A stretch of DNA of 64,000 nt from positions 10,987,001 to 11,051,000 of the forward strand of contig NC_065875.1 of the NCBI RefSeq assembly GCF_933775445.1, written 5' to 3'. Position 1 is the stretch's first letter, and each line of letters starts with the position of its first letter. This stretch comes from Argentina anserina. Taxonomy: Eukaryota; Streptophyta; Magnoliopsida; Rosales; Rosaceae. A program made the position numbers and the translations under genes. Shown piece after piece: positions 11,582 through 22,600 of this stretch. The notes under the pieces were generated by a model. The model had not been told where the DNA came from and ran no database searches. It saw only the letters and a program-made list of their open reading frames with translations.

Positions 11582-11779
11582 TTCTTCCACATTGGAGGTC
11601 CAATCTGATCATGCCTCTAGAAGTCTAGAACCTTATGAGATGGTTAGCAAATTTTCCTTATGAACCACAGTGTTTCACTTGGGATTTACTTGGTTTCGAA
11701 TTTGGGATTTAGGAGGGGCTACCTCGCCAAATGTCCTAGCACTGGCTAGGTGGACCCAATGTCATTTTTGAATTTTGTT

Positions 11780-12055
11780 GGCGTCTTGGATCTCCGCAGT
11801 CCTTTACTTTGGACATGGAGTCTTAATTGTTTTTACGCGTTATATCTTTTCAGTACTTAGTTTTTCATTTATCTTTGGTCATAGACTTAGGTTTTATTTT
11901 TCCTCTACATCAGTAGTAGTTTCTTATATGGGTGGTTTATCCTACGTATCACTATGGTATATGTACCACTATGGTGTTTGTACTATGAAATCTTGTTCTA
12001 TCCTGAAATATGTGCACTTTTAATGAATGATTTTATTCAAATAAAATATAACAGT
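11780..12055 (+). other. LINE 3'-UTR-like remnant
   Basis: The stretch around 11930-11985 (with TATCACTATGGTATATGTACC) matches the reverse complement of 37325-37372, which lies just downstream of a LINE ORF1-like fragment. It ends in an A-rich tail near 12050. I read it as the 3' end of a plant L1-type element. Confidence 0.4.
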
Positions 12056-12077
12056 TAGTATGTTAAAATGAGTTTGT

Positions 12078-12140
12078 TGTGAGTCAAACTCTTAACCTCC
12101 CACTTTTAAGAAGATATTTATGTCACTAGACCAAATGATG
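12078..12140 (-). mobile_element. tRNA-derived SINE remnant
   Basis: On the minus strand there is an A-box-like TGGTCTAGTGACA and a decayed B-box-like AGTTTGACTC, at tRNA-like spacing. A related piece lies at 15494-15550. Both are short and old. Confidence 0.4.
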
Positions 12141-12159
12141 TTTGCACTTACATTTTATA

Positions 12160-12690
12160 TCTGAAGTTCGTCAATGATTTCAAAAATCACTTTTAAATAT
12201 AAAAAAATGAAGTACGGAAGTTTCTAGTTCATCTAGAGTTTATAATGCCGAAAACAAGGGCATACATAGCCTCTAGGAACCCTATTAACCGAAGTATTTG
12301 CATTGAAGCACTCTGTACTAACGACTAAGGGTAATATTTCATTACCTACAAATTTACGTCCCTAACATGTGTCTATAAGAGATAAAATGAAAATTTACCA
12401 ACGATCGATCTAATATTTTATACTATTTTTATAAGACTTCAAGGAAAATTAAACACACCATTATTACCTGCATCAAAGACTAGCTTATATCTTCTTCCAC
12501 TTCTAATCTTCTATGTCACATAGTGCTTTTTGCAACTAAAATTGAGGACTTCACTTTTTTTCTTGAACTTGTAGCTATCGGGTTGTCAAGGGAATCACAT
12601 ATTATATAAAGCCCCCTATTGAGTCACTGTCCCACTTTTGTCTTTTGAAATAAAATATTCAACTTTGAAGTCCATTACACCGTTTGTATT
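12160..12690. other. AT-rich spacer
   Basis: I see no gene, repeat boundary or RNA feature here. Confidence 0.5.
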
Positions 12691-12699
12691 TTAAAACAA

Positions 12700-13594
12700 G
12701 GGTTAAATACTTGTGACACCCTATATTTTAAGTGTAAAAACAGTTTTGTCCATTCCGTTAGTTGACCGTTAAAAAATTCCGTTAAGCCGTTAAAATGTCT
12801 AGAATACTCCAAATTCAAATCATATTTTTTTCTTTTTTTCTTATGCCTTTTTTATTTTCTCTTTTGGTCTTTTTTTTTGTTTTTCTTGTTTTTAAATTTC
12901 ATTCATCATATGTGCTATCAAATATATATAATTGTAATCAACACAAATTATCAAATTAATTGTAAACATCTTATAATCAATTGGATAATGCCTAAAATGA
13001 CATGTGAGTGCCAGTACTCAAATCCAGTTTTAAACTTCCTTTATATTAGGATGCTCTACAAACACATTTTGATTAATTTCTATAATGCTAAGACAAAAAA
13101 GACTTCTACTATCATATCTATACTTTGATGCAAAAATAGTTTCAAATTATTTATTTCCAACTTGATGTTAAGCAATTGTCATTAATTCTCCTCTTGTTTA
13201 CAATTAATTTGATAATTTGTGTTGATTACAATTATATATATTGGATAGCACATATGATGAATTAAATTTAAAACCAAGAAAAACCAAAAGAGAAAATAAA
13301 AAAAGACATGAGAAAAGAAAGAAAAAAATCTTATTTGAATTGGGGGTATTCGAGGCATTTTAACGGCTTAACGGAATTTTTTGACGGTCAACTAACGGAA
13401 TTGACTAAACTGTTAAAAAAAGAAGGACAAAATTGTTAAAAAATAAGAGTTAAAGGATATACAAGTTTAATTTGAAAGTAAAAGGACAAAATTATTAAAA
13501 AATAAGAATTAAAGGATATACATATTAAATTTGAAAGTAGAAGGACAAAACTGTTTTTACACCTAAAATATAGGGTGTCACAAGTATTTAATCC
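12700..13594. mobile_element. Long-armed Mutator-type MITE with 9-bp TSD
   Basis: The terminal inverted repeats start GGGTTAAATACTTGTGACAC (left) and GGATTAAATACTTGTGACAC (right, reverse complement). A perfect 9-bp duplication TTAAAACAA flanks them (12691-12699 and 13595-13603). The arms pair over roughly 300 bp each, so single strands would fold into a very long hairpin. The right arm also carries a 50-60 bp tandem segment (about 13435-13560) missing from the left arm. A 9-bp TSD and long TIRs point to the Mutator superfamily. It has no transposase. Confidence 0.85.
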
Positions 13595-13603
13595 TTAAAA
13601 CAA

Positions 13604-15215
13604 TGACTTAACTGATATTTTTTAAAACATGAAGAATTTAGTGTTATACGGGTCATAAAATAAATAGTTTAAATGATTTAATTTCTTAAAAAGATGAAAT
13701 AGTTGAGGTACTCATTGTATATTATTAAATTAGTTGATAGGTTATTGAAGTACTTCATATACAAACTATATATAAAAATAAAAAATAAAAATATTTTTGA
13801 GACCTGTAACTTGAGATACATGTGATTCACGTAACTCACCTATAACTTGAGATAACAACATGAATGCATTGTTATCCTTCAACATGTAATTTCCTTGATT
13901 TAAATTTGAGACCTAATGATGGTTAAGTTTAATGAGAAATCAACCACCTACACGAACTTTATTATAGTTAATTTCCTTTTCATAAGATAGGTTTATACAT
14001 TTCCCTTTTGAAATTCACCAACCTAAAAAGTTTTTCTCTTGCTAGCTTAAACAAAATAACTCGAACTTTTTAGTAGTTTATTAGTGGACCTATGTGCCTA
14101 AGCTATATCGACAATAATAAGGTTTAAAAAATTGCATGGTGGTTAGTTGGATATAGCAATAAAACTTTCATGATGTAACTACACGACTACAATATGACTT
14201 ATTAAACTATTAACAAGTGCTAATGAAATGTCGGAGTCAAGCTAATCTTGCTTCCTAAAGTCTAAACCTAAAGCTATACTTATTGGAGGACAATCCTTAA
14301 GGAAGTTTAATAAATCACTAAAAGTAATTAGGATTTGGATTTGAGAAGCCTTGTAATAGCTAGGACAAAAAACACACGATCCATCTATCTTCAGTCTTGT
14401 GCGCATAAAACTTTAATCATTTTTTGAAATATAAGTGCCACTAACATTTTCCTCAATCATAGATTGATATCTAGTTCGCAGCTAACTATGACTAATCCAA
14501 ATTTCAAATCATGAATACTTAGGAGAGAATCTAAGCTAGGATGATATAAATATAATCGTAAAATATTCATGTTTATTGCATGATGATGTTTTAGGTAAAG
14601 TGTTTGAATAACTCATATAAAACTATTGCTTTAATATTTTTATTTTCGCTTCACAATTACGCAAAGGACCTGAATATTCCTATATTTAAAATCGAGTCAG
14701 ACAATGTTAGAACTTGACTCACTCATGTTTTTTTTTTTGAAAACAAATTATACTATTTTATAAATTAAAAAAGACTAGAATAACTATTACATTCTCATAT
14801 GCTATAATGTTACATGTACACAAAATGTCATAAGAAGAAACCATAATTGTTATATAGCATTTGTCTATTCATTTGAACACGAAATTACCTTGATTAAAAA
14901 CAAAAACAAAATACATATTCCATGACTTACATAGCATAGAGATAGGCATGAACATAAAATTTAAATCCTAGACCCAGGCAACACAAAATTGTCTTGGTTG
15001 GACTTCTAGATCACACTCCTATCGGAAAAGCTCCAAAGTGTTCGGCCCACCAACCACCTTTTTCCAGTCGCCACAATCATTTGGTACAACTCTGGTCATG
15101 TATTTGTTTATTACAATTTACAAGTAAAGGAAAATATCGAATATCTGATCAATTTAATTGCTAGTATTGAATATACCATTAGATGAAATGATGAATGTAG
15201 AGAGAGTGGTGGAAA
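13604..15215. other. AT-rich non-coding stretch
   Basis: No gene is visible. A T run near 14720-14741 and a slightly GC-richer block at 14970-15075 may be old retroelement debris, but I cannot place it in a family. Confidence 0.45.
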
Positions 15216-15218
15216 TAG

Positions 15219-15290
15219 CAGGGGCGGAAGTAAGTGACGGGCTAGTAGGGCTATAGCCCATCCGAAATTTTGGCTAAAATATCCTTAACT
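15219..15290 (+). mobile_element. hAT-like terminus relic
   Basis: CAGGGGCGGAAGT followed by a GGCTATAGCCC block resembles the common plant hAT terminus CAGGGGCGGA. No partner end is found. Confidence 0.35.
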
Positions 15291-15493
15291 ATATGTATAT
15301 CATGATCTCCTCCCTTCTTTCCTTGTTTGGCTGTTAGTTTGTTAACAAGCGCTCTTTCCGAAATAGTATGTGCTATGAGCGCGTATAATAACTAGATGTT
15401 GTTCTAATTTGATGGGTTTGCATGGTATCTAAATCGATCCATATATGCATATTTAATACAATTATATTTTTTATTACAAACAAATATGCTAGA

Positions 15494-15550
15494 ATGATAC
15501 TCACGACCTCTCACAAACAACAGGAGACTTATGTCACCAGACCAAATAGT
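15494..15550 (-). mobile_element. tRNA-derived SINE remnant
   Basis: On the minus strand TGGTCTGGTGACATAAG is followed by GAGGTCGTGAGTATC. It is the same SINE type as at 12078-12140. The B-box is decayed. Confidence 0.35.
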
Positions 15551-15949
15551 ATTTTATTTCAGTAATCTAATTCAACAATACAAAATTGAGATCTATAGGA
15601 GAAAAACGATTTCAAAAATGAGGAAAATGATTTCCATGATGAGAAATTTCATTAAAAAAAAGAAGAAGAAAAAAGAACAAAGCAAAAGGTTGACTAATTT
15701 ATTTTTCTTGGGACAAGATGATCTTTATACGAACAACACATATTACAACTGCATACGAACAACAAATATTACAGCCGCATAATTGGACTCCCAATGCATA
15801 TGATAAGAAAATTATTAGATGACAAACAAATAACTATGTACGACCGTATACAATCTGATCGACCTTTTCATTCAAACCTATTCATCCACCTAACCCTCAA
15901 ATGACGATAATTATATATATATATATTTTTTACTTGTGAATTCTCGATC

Positions 15950-16076
15950 ATTGTGTTAAGTAACCATAAACAAAGTGAAAAGCCTATTAGTAACTCATCT
16001 ATTAAAGCATATTTGATCATCTACTATTAGGGATGGCGTTAGATGGATTGTTGGAAATGGTAATGGTATAAATTTA
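15950..16076 (+). pseudogene. LINE fragment, left of the Pack-MULE
   Basis: The last 45 bases before the Pack-MULE encode DGVRWIVGNGNGINL, the motif found between RT and zf-RVT in plant L1 elements (G-x-RW-x-VGNG). The frame continues as WLFNWYFPF directly after the second target duplicate at 18366, so both pieces are one LINE split by an insertion. The left end of the LINE is unclear. Confidence 0.6.
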
Positions 16077-16504
16077 GGGCAAATTATAAAAATGTATCAT
16101 CTTCTAATTTATATTGAAAAAAAAAATTACTGTTTATTAATTAATTATAAAAAAGTCATCATGTTAAAATTATAAAAAGGTCAATAAAATTAGAAAAAAA
16201 ATCACTTTGAATTTTTTATGGAATATTTTGCCATTTTTTATTCTTTTTTTTTTCCTTTTTTTTTCTAATTTCGGCCATAACTTTCTCGTCCGGTGATAGA
16301 TTTTGACGAAATTAGTACCGTTAGAAAGATCTCGCTTCCCTCTTTCATTTAATATACTATCCACTCCTAATCGACCAACCCTACAAGACGCAACAACCAT
16401 CACAAAGGGTTGCCGCCATCAATGGCGGTGCTTCAAGCAATTCTGGCGAAACCGAAGCTCAAGGTTTTCTAATTCCTGCTATTCTCTTAATTCTGAGCAT
16501 ACTT

Positions 16505-17043
16505 ATGCCAATCTCATTTGAATTTTAACAAAATTTCACATATTTCCACATTTTCTCGCGGCATGTCACAGCTCCTGTCACAGACACTGTCACACCTACT
16601 GTCACAACCGCTATCACACTATCTATTTACACCCACTGTCACAACCTCTGTCACACTACTTGTCACAACCACTATCACACATATTACACTAACTGTCACG
16701 CCTCCTGTCACACCTCCTATCACACCCACTGTCACAGAAGCTGTCACACTATCTATTTACATTAACGGTCACACCCACTGTCATACCAATCTCATTTGAA
16801 TTTTAACAAATTTCACATATTTCCATATTTACTCTCGGCATGTCACAGCTCCTGTCACAGACGTTGTCTCAGACACTGTCACACATACTGTCACAACCGC
16901 TATCACACTATCTATTTACACCCACTGTCACAACATTTGTCATACTACATGTCACAACCACTATCACACTACCTATTACACTAACTGTCACACCTCCTAT
17001 CACACCCATTGTCACAGAAGCTGTCACAGATGCTCTCACAACC
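16505..17043 (+). repeat. TGTCAC minisatellite in two 280-bp copies
   Basis: Two direct copies begin with CCAATCTCATTTGAATTTTA (about 16508 and 16786). Each then holds ten or more short units built on CTGTCACAMC (10-13 bp). A further stretch of the same array resumes at 17756-17828 after the hAT-like insertion. Frames through it give Thr/Val-rich repeats, which I do not take as protein. Confidence 0.85.
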
Positions 17044-17755
17044 TAGGATGCATGGAATCGGGTGCGGGTACGTGAAAGCGAAGCGTTTGGAAACGCAGAA
17101 GCGATTTTTTTCAAAAATGAAGGAAGCGGGTGCGTTTTGGAAGCGTCAGAATAATAAATATATATTATATACTATTTTTATCTTTTATTATTTTATTATT
17201 TTATCCAGTTTTAAAATAACTTGATAACTATTAATAATTTCTTTTCTAAACCATGATTATCCTTGGTTATAGCAATATTAAAGCTTCCATTCAAAATTCA
17301 AACAAAAGAAGGTCCAATATAGTGTGAAGGTATTGGCCATGTGCAAGTCTAAGAGACATCACTAGATGGAATTGACTAAAAAAAATGTTCGTCTTCTCTC
17401 TGTCTCGTCAAGATTTTCTTCATATCTCTCCCCAGCTCTTTCTCTTTTCTCTGACACATTAGATCAATTGATGCTATTCATCTTTAACCGCTTGAATAAA
17501 TTGAAAGAAGATGAGACGACAAGAATAGACTCAAGATATTGATTTGATGAAATAGAGGAAGAGAATGAATCGCGCTTCCAATTTGGAAGCTAACGCTTCC
17601 GCTGCGCTTCTAATTAGGAAGCCAACGCTTCCGCCGCGCTCCCAAACCCTCCTTTTCTGGAATCGCACTTCTGTCGCGCTTCTCCGCGCTTCCGCTCCCG
17701 CTTCCGCTTCCGAAACGGGAATCGGTCGTCAAGGCAAGCTTCCGTGCTATGTAGG
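17044..17755. mobile_element. hAT-like non-autonomous element in the minisatellite
   Basis: It interrupts the TGTCAC array. TCACAACC stands on both sides (17036-17043 and 17756-17763), fitting an 8-bp hAT duplication, though the array repeats this word. The ends are weakly inverted (CCTAGGATGCATGG against CCTACATAGCACGG). Subterminal GGAAGCG/CGCTTCC words are dense on both sides, many at 17560-17710, as in hAT MITEs. It has no ORF of note. Confidence 0.55.
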
Positions 17756-17832
17756 TCACAACCGCTATCACACTATCTATTTACACCCAATGTCACAACC
17801 TCTGTCAATTAAACATTGTCACAACCGTATAC

Positions 17833-18013
17833 CTTCCCAGACTAATGATTTCTCCCAGGATAAGTGCAAAAGCAAAGAGCGTGATGACCAACGCCAATGG
17901 CGTGGACATAGCCAAGAAAACCGGATCCTTCTTCTCGATCACCCATGCTTGCAAATGGTAAGTAATGCCGGTCACCACAATTCCCTGCGACGTGAGCCAG
18001 ATTGAGATGACCA
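17833..18013 (-). pseudogene. Captured exon of a WAT1-related (nodulin MtN21/EamA) transporter
   Basis: The minus strand encodes about 60 residues with GIVVTGITYHLQAWVIEKK, then PVFLAMSTPLALVITL and LGEIISLG. This matches the end of the EamA domain of plant WAT1-related proteins, which are ten-helix membrane transporters. The coding match stops at GGGAAG followed by GTATAC, which looks like the parent gene's own exon-intron border. That suggests capture from DNA and not from mRNA. Upstream, the frame runs into unrelated sequence. The fragment is far too short to act as a transporter; transcription from the Pack-MULE could still make antisense or fusion RNA. Confidence 0.7.
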
Positions 18014-18366
18014 ATTAAAGGTGAAGGTAAAGGAGGATGAGTCGAAGACGACCTTCTTGACCAAGAAGCCGAATGGGGAGGAGAATCGATGTCAGAGGCG
18101 ATAGTGGAGGTTGGGATGGATTTTTTTTCTTCTGGGAGCAAGAGGGTTTGAAACCCGATCTGGAATTGTGAGAGTTTGGGTGGGTAGCTCAGAGTGGCAT
18201 TCTTCGTAAATTAATAGCAATGACATCATGTAATTTTTAACAAAATTGTGGGCAAAGGTTTAAGGTTTTTAACCATTTGCGTTTTTTATAATTTTGAAAT
18301 CTTACTAGATTTTTTTCTAATTTCAAATATCAAAAGTAATTTTTTTGTAAGAAGCCCATAAATTTA

Positions 18367-19660
18367 TGGCTTTTTAACTGGTACTTTCCTTTCCCGATCT
18401 TGAATCTAGTTCCTATACAAGTATACATCTAAGATCTCAGCTTAATCTTAATGATAATGTTTTTGATTACATCCTATGGTCACTGGAAGCTTAATAATAT
18501 CATGCAGTTTCTTGATCTTGACACTATAAATCACATTTTTGCAGCGTCTATTCCTTTTTTTTTTCTTTTCTTCGGATGATCTTTTTGTATGAGACCGAAT
18601 GAGAATGGTCTCTTTTCTGTTAAAGCTACTGCTAATCTTATTAATGCAACTCTAGTTTTACTCTTACCATAATGTGGAAAATTCCAATACCTCCAAGGGT
18701 CAAACTTTTTGCTTATTAGTTGCTATGAGGGCATTTACTTACTAGAGATTAAATTTTTACAAATGCTCCTATTAATCGTTCATGTCTCTTTTGTCATTCT
18801 AATTTGAAAATACAATTCATTGTTTCTGCAGTGCCTTTTTAGTAGGAATGTTTGGAGAAACCAAGTGATTAGTATGAACATTGACAATGTTCAATCTGTC
18901 TCTGCTTGGTTACAGTCTGTTGCTGACAATCCCTTTCGTTTTGTTAAAATTATGTCCACCCTATATCATCTCTGGAAAAGTTACAAGCTTTAAAGATTTT
19001 AGAAATATTGATCCTGATGTCTGAAATACTGCATTTTCTACAACCTACATGGTTGATTCCTACTCAACTGTCCACAACGATAATCAAGGCTCAAGTCCTA
19101 CTCCTAGACCTCTTATTATCTGCACAAACCTGTTGTTGATCAAATAAAACTAAATTTTGATGGTTCTGTTATCCCTGACGGTCTTGCTGTAGTTGGTTTT
19201 ATTCTTCGAAACTCTAATGGTGACCCTTCACTTGTCTCATCTAAAACCCTTGCTCGCTCATGTAATTCTCCAGCTGGAAGCTTTCGCTCTTCGCGCTAAT
19301 CTTTTGGCTGCTTTGTTACATGGTCACTTACACATCTATGTAGAGGGTGATTCGAAAAAATCCTCATTAAGTCCATCAACAACTCCTGTGCTACTCCTTG
19401 GAAGATTAAATCACTGGTTGCTGACATTATAACGCTAGCATCTCAGTTCAACTACATTTCCTTTAAGCACATCTAGCGTGAAGCAAATTTTGCAGCCGAT
19501 GTAGTTGCAGATCTTGGTCATTCTCACCATACGGCTAGCTAGATCACAAAATTCCCTGACGGTGTCTCGAATGCGGTTTTATTTGATAATCTGGTGTAGA
19601 GTGTTTTAGGGGTTTTCAATTGTAGTTTGTTGTTGTCGTTTCGTTTGTTATCGAAAAACA
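18367..19660 (+). pseudogene. LINE 3' part: RT tail, zf-RVT and RNase H
   Basis: In order: WLFNWYFPF, the FSVKATANLI and IPPRVKLFAY...INRSCLFCHS zinc-binding block (zf-RVT, about 18610-18810), and an RNase H beginning KLNFDGS at about 19150 and ending in an A-x-DVVADLGH block near 19500. Several stops and frameshifts occur, for example near 18717, 19297 and 19475. It ends near a GT-rich tail and an A-rich stretch at about 19653-19670. It is the 3' end of a plant L1-type LINE, long dead. Confidence 0.75.
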
Positions 19661-22600
19661 AAAACATATTTGATCATATTTCAATATCAAAAGTTTAAAA
19701 GTTTGATTGAAGTAGTCCCTAACAATAATTAAATTGATCCCCACAAGTCATATCTTTGTGTCATAAAAACAAAAGTTCAAAAAAAGAAAAACAAAAAGTT
19801 CTTACCACAAATAGGCTTTTGTTAAATAGCGAATGATACGTGCTGCTTTACCATTTGCAATAATACAGAGCTGAATGAGAAAAGAAACTCTATGTGTGAG
19901 GCTATATACTCTACAAACTACTTAGTTCACCCCACCAACTATATTGTTGTCATAAAAACCTTAATTTACCCATAATTTAGATTGAAATAATACAAACTAA
20001 ATAAATGCTCGAACTTGTAACCTATAGAAGTAAAAGAAAAAATAAAAAAGACAGTACGAGCAGTATTGTAGATCTCCAACAAAACCTGGGATCCTTTCTT
20101 CCCCTCTTTTATTTTTCTTCTTCCTTTTGTGAGGAGAGGAGATACATCACCACATAGTTTAAATTCCAAGCCAACTTAAACTATTCCAAATCTATTACAA
20201 AATTTTAAAATCTCGCTGAAGCATTATAGATGCAACTGTTTAAATTTCACAAAGCGTTCCAAATGAAAATTCCCTTCGTGTATTATTTTAGTTGCATCAA
20301 AGATAACTAAACCTAACATTAACGGTGTATAGAAACTCCACCTCCTAAGTGAGGAATCATTGTAGTTATTTTTTTTTTCTTTTACTCTTGTTGGCAAGGT
20401 GATCAATGACGCCATAACCAAGCGACTAGAGAACAAACAATGACTAGTAATAATCTGCAGTGTGAATCACCTCAACCCACATGTATGCAATACTAACTTT
20501 AATGTGGTGGTAATCATATCTTTTAGTTTGATATGAGTGTTGATAGACCAAACCTTTGGTGGCTGTCAACTTTTTTGTTTGATAAAAGGGTTCACAATGA
20601 CACCCGCAAAATATAAGTCTTAGATGATGCGAGTATATATGCAAACCCCAAACCCTAAAATCATCCACATCTCTGCAAACTCCATTTAAGCATCTTAGAA
20701 TCTTGGGTGTAAGGTTAATCTCACGCCTTCAAATCCAAGACCACTATTATATGAAAATATAGTTTCCGAATTAGATATGTGATCTTAAAATCAATAAATT
20801 TTACTCAATAAAACTGACAAAAATATGTCTGAATAATACTTTTATTAGGAAACAAAATCAGAGTTATTTTACAATATAACGAATTTAAAAAAAAAACTGA
20901 ATTTTAGCGAATATACATGGGTCTCACATTTATTGTCTTGAAATAGTAATTGAAGAAAACCCATCATTTTATTTAGTAGATTCATCTCATTCTTCAAGCA
21001 TCTACTCATTACCTGAAAATAAGATTGTGTAGCATCATGAGTAACACAAACGCAGTAAGCACATAATACATTCTTATAATATTTGGCTAATGAGAAATTC
21101 AAATATGAACAACCAAGTAAGATGTACCAAGAACCAGGTGTATTTGGTCACACAAATTCTTACTTATGCATATAGATATACATATCAGCATCAATATATT
21201 CAATCAATTGTGTGAATTTTCAAGAAAAGTGGAAATTAATCACAAAGTCACATGTTAGGGTTCACGTTTACCCAAAACACGGATAAACCTCAGCATACCG
21301 AGGCTAAAATCAAAGTATGTATATTCAAGGTCAATTCTCCTATGAGTATAATTGTGCACTATTTGTACTAGGGCCCAAGGCTAACTCACAAAGCACAGAA
21401 CAATTTTACCAGTAATTCACTTAAGCACGGGGTAATACTAATCACCCAACTTCACACCTCCAACTCAATAACATCAATAAAATATCAAAAAGTTTAGTAA
21501 TTCAGACAAATACTAATAAAGTATATAACCTTACATCAAGATATAAATACTTATCAATAACTCAATGTATGTATGAAATAAACAAGCTAATAAACTTGAA
21601 AGTAAATGTGCAATAAAGTAAATGTACTTTAATTAAAAATAATTAGACAATATTAGTTAGTAGTCAAATGATTAGTAGTCATTTCTCCCATAATAAGGAA
21701 AGTCTTTGTCCAAAGTAGCAATTATCCTTCAAATAATAGTGTTAAAATCCGTCAACTTTCCGTATCGATAACTCAATCAATAAACGCCCAAATTAGGCAA
21801 ATGAAGAGTCTATGTTCAAGGATTTTTCGTAAGGAATTCAATATGATAAGTCATACAGTCCAGTTCAAAGTCATTGAGTCCAAAAAGTTCAAACACAGTA
21901 GTAGTGCAGAAATTGATCATCAAGTTATTATCTTATATGTTTACGTATTCTACTAGTAACACAAATTTTATCATTTCTTCTGAAACTTTCCAGTTAAAAG
22001 TAAAGGTCTTAAAATTTAATTTGATATAAAGTTTGTGAAAAATGGTTCAGAAATAAGTGAGATATGAGTTTTTAAAGTCGTGAGTGCTACAAGAGATTTT
22101 CAGTGAGTTTATTAACTCTAACTTTGATTAGTCATAACTTCTTCATTTCTTAACATTTTTGAGTGATTCAAAAGCCTAAATTGAAGAATTTTTCATGAGG
22201 AATTTAATGTTATTGTTACCTTGGACAAACTCAGATGTTATAAAATACGAAAATATAACTCTTACCAAAACATGGTATTTTCCATTTTATTCTTAGCTAT
22301 GCACTTTGATAAATCTTAAAAGACAAAAAATTATAAGGATGTAAGATGTACTTACCTTGAAGTTTCAGGGGTTAAATCAAAGTTTTGATGTGGATCCAAA
22401 GTTGGATTACTTTAGTAAAGAATGAACTTATTTAAGAGAGAAAGAGTGAAGACTAGAATTTTAGCTTCAATAACATTGGCTGGTTGAGTTTTCTATCAAC
22501 TAAGGGAACTCTAGACTTGCATGATTTCTGATTTTGAAGTGTGAAGAAAGCTTAAAGCAGCTCACAAATATAAATAGACTAAGAAGGAACACAAAAATTT

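Larger units (their letters stand above)
16077..18357. mobile_element. Pack-MULE carrying host gene fragments
   Basis: The ends are GGGCAAATTATAAAAATG (left) and, on the reverse complement of the right, GGGCTTCTTACAAAAAAATT. A perfect 9-bp duplication ATAAATTTA flanks them (16068-16076 and 18358-18366). There is no transposase. Cargo in order: a possible first exon (ATG at 16421, 14 codons, then GTTTTC), two copies of a 280-bp block with a TGTCAC minisatellite, a nested hAT-like element (17044-17755), a WAT1-type transporter exon on the minus strand (17833-18013), and a GC-rich piece to about 18200. The host site is a LINE. A 9-bp TSD plus captured exons is the Pack-MULE signature. Confidence 0.8.

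Noticed and set aside
16518..17046. Thr/Val-rich frames (VTTTITHITLTV and similar)
   Set aside because: By-product of the TGTCAC minisatellite; all frames look alike.
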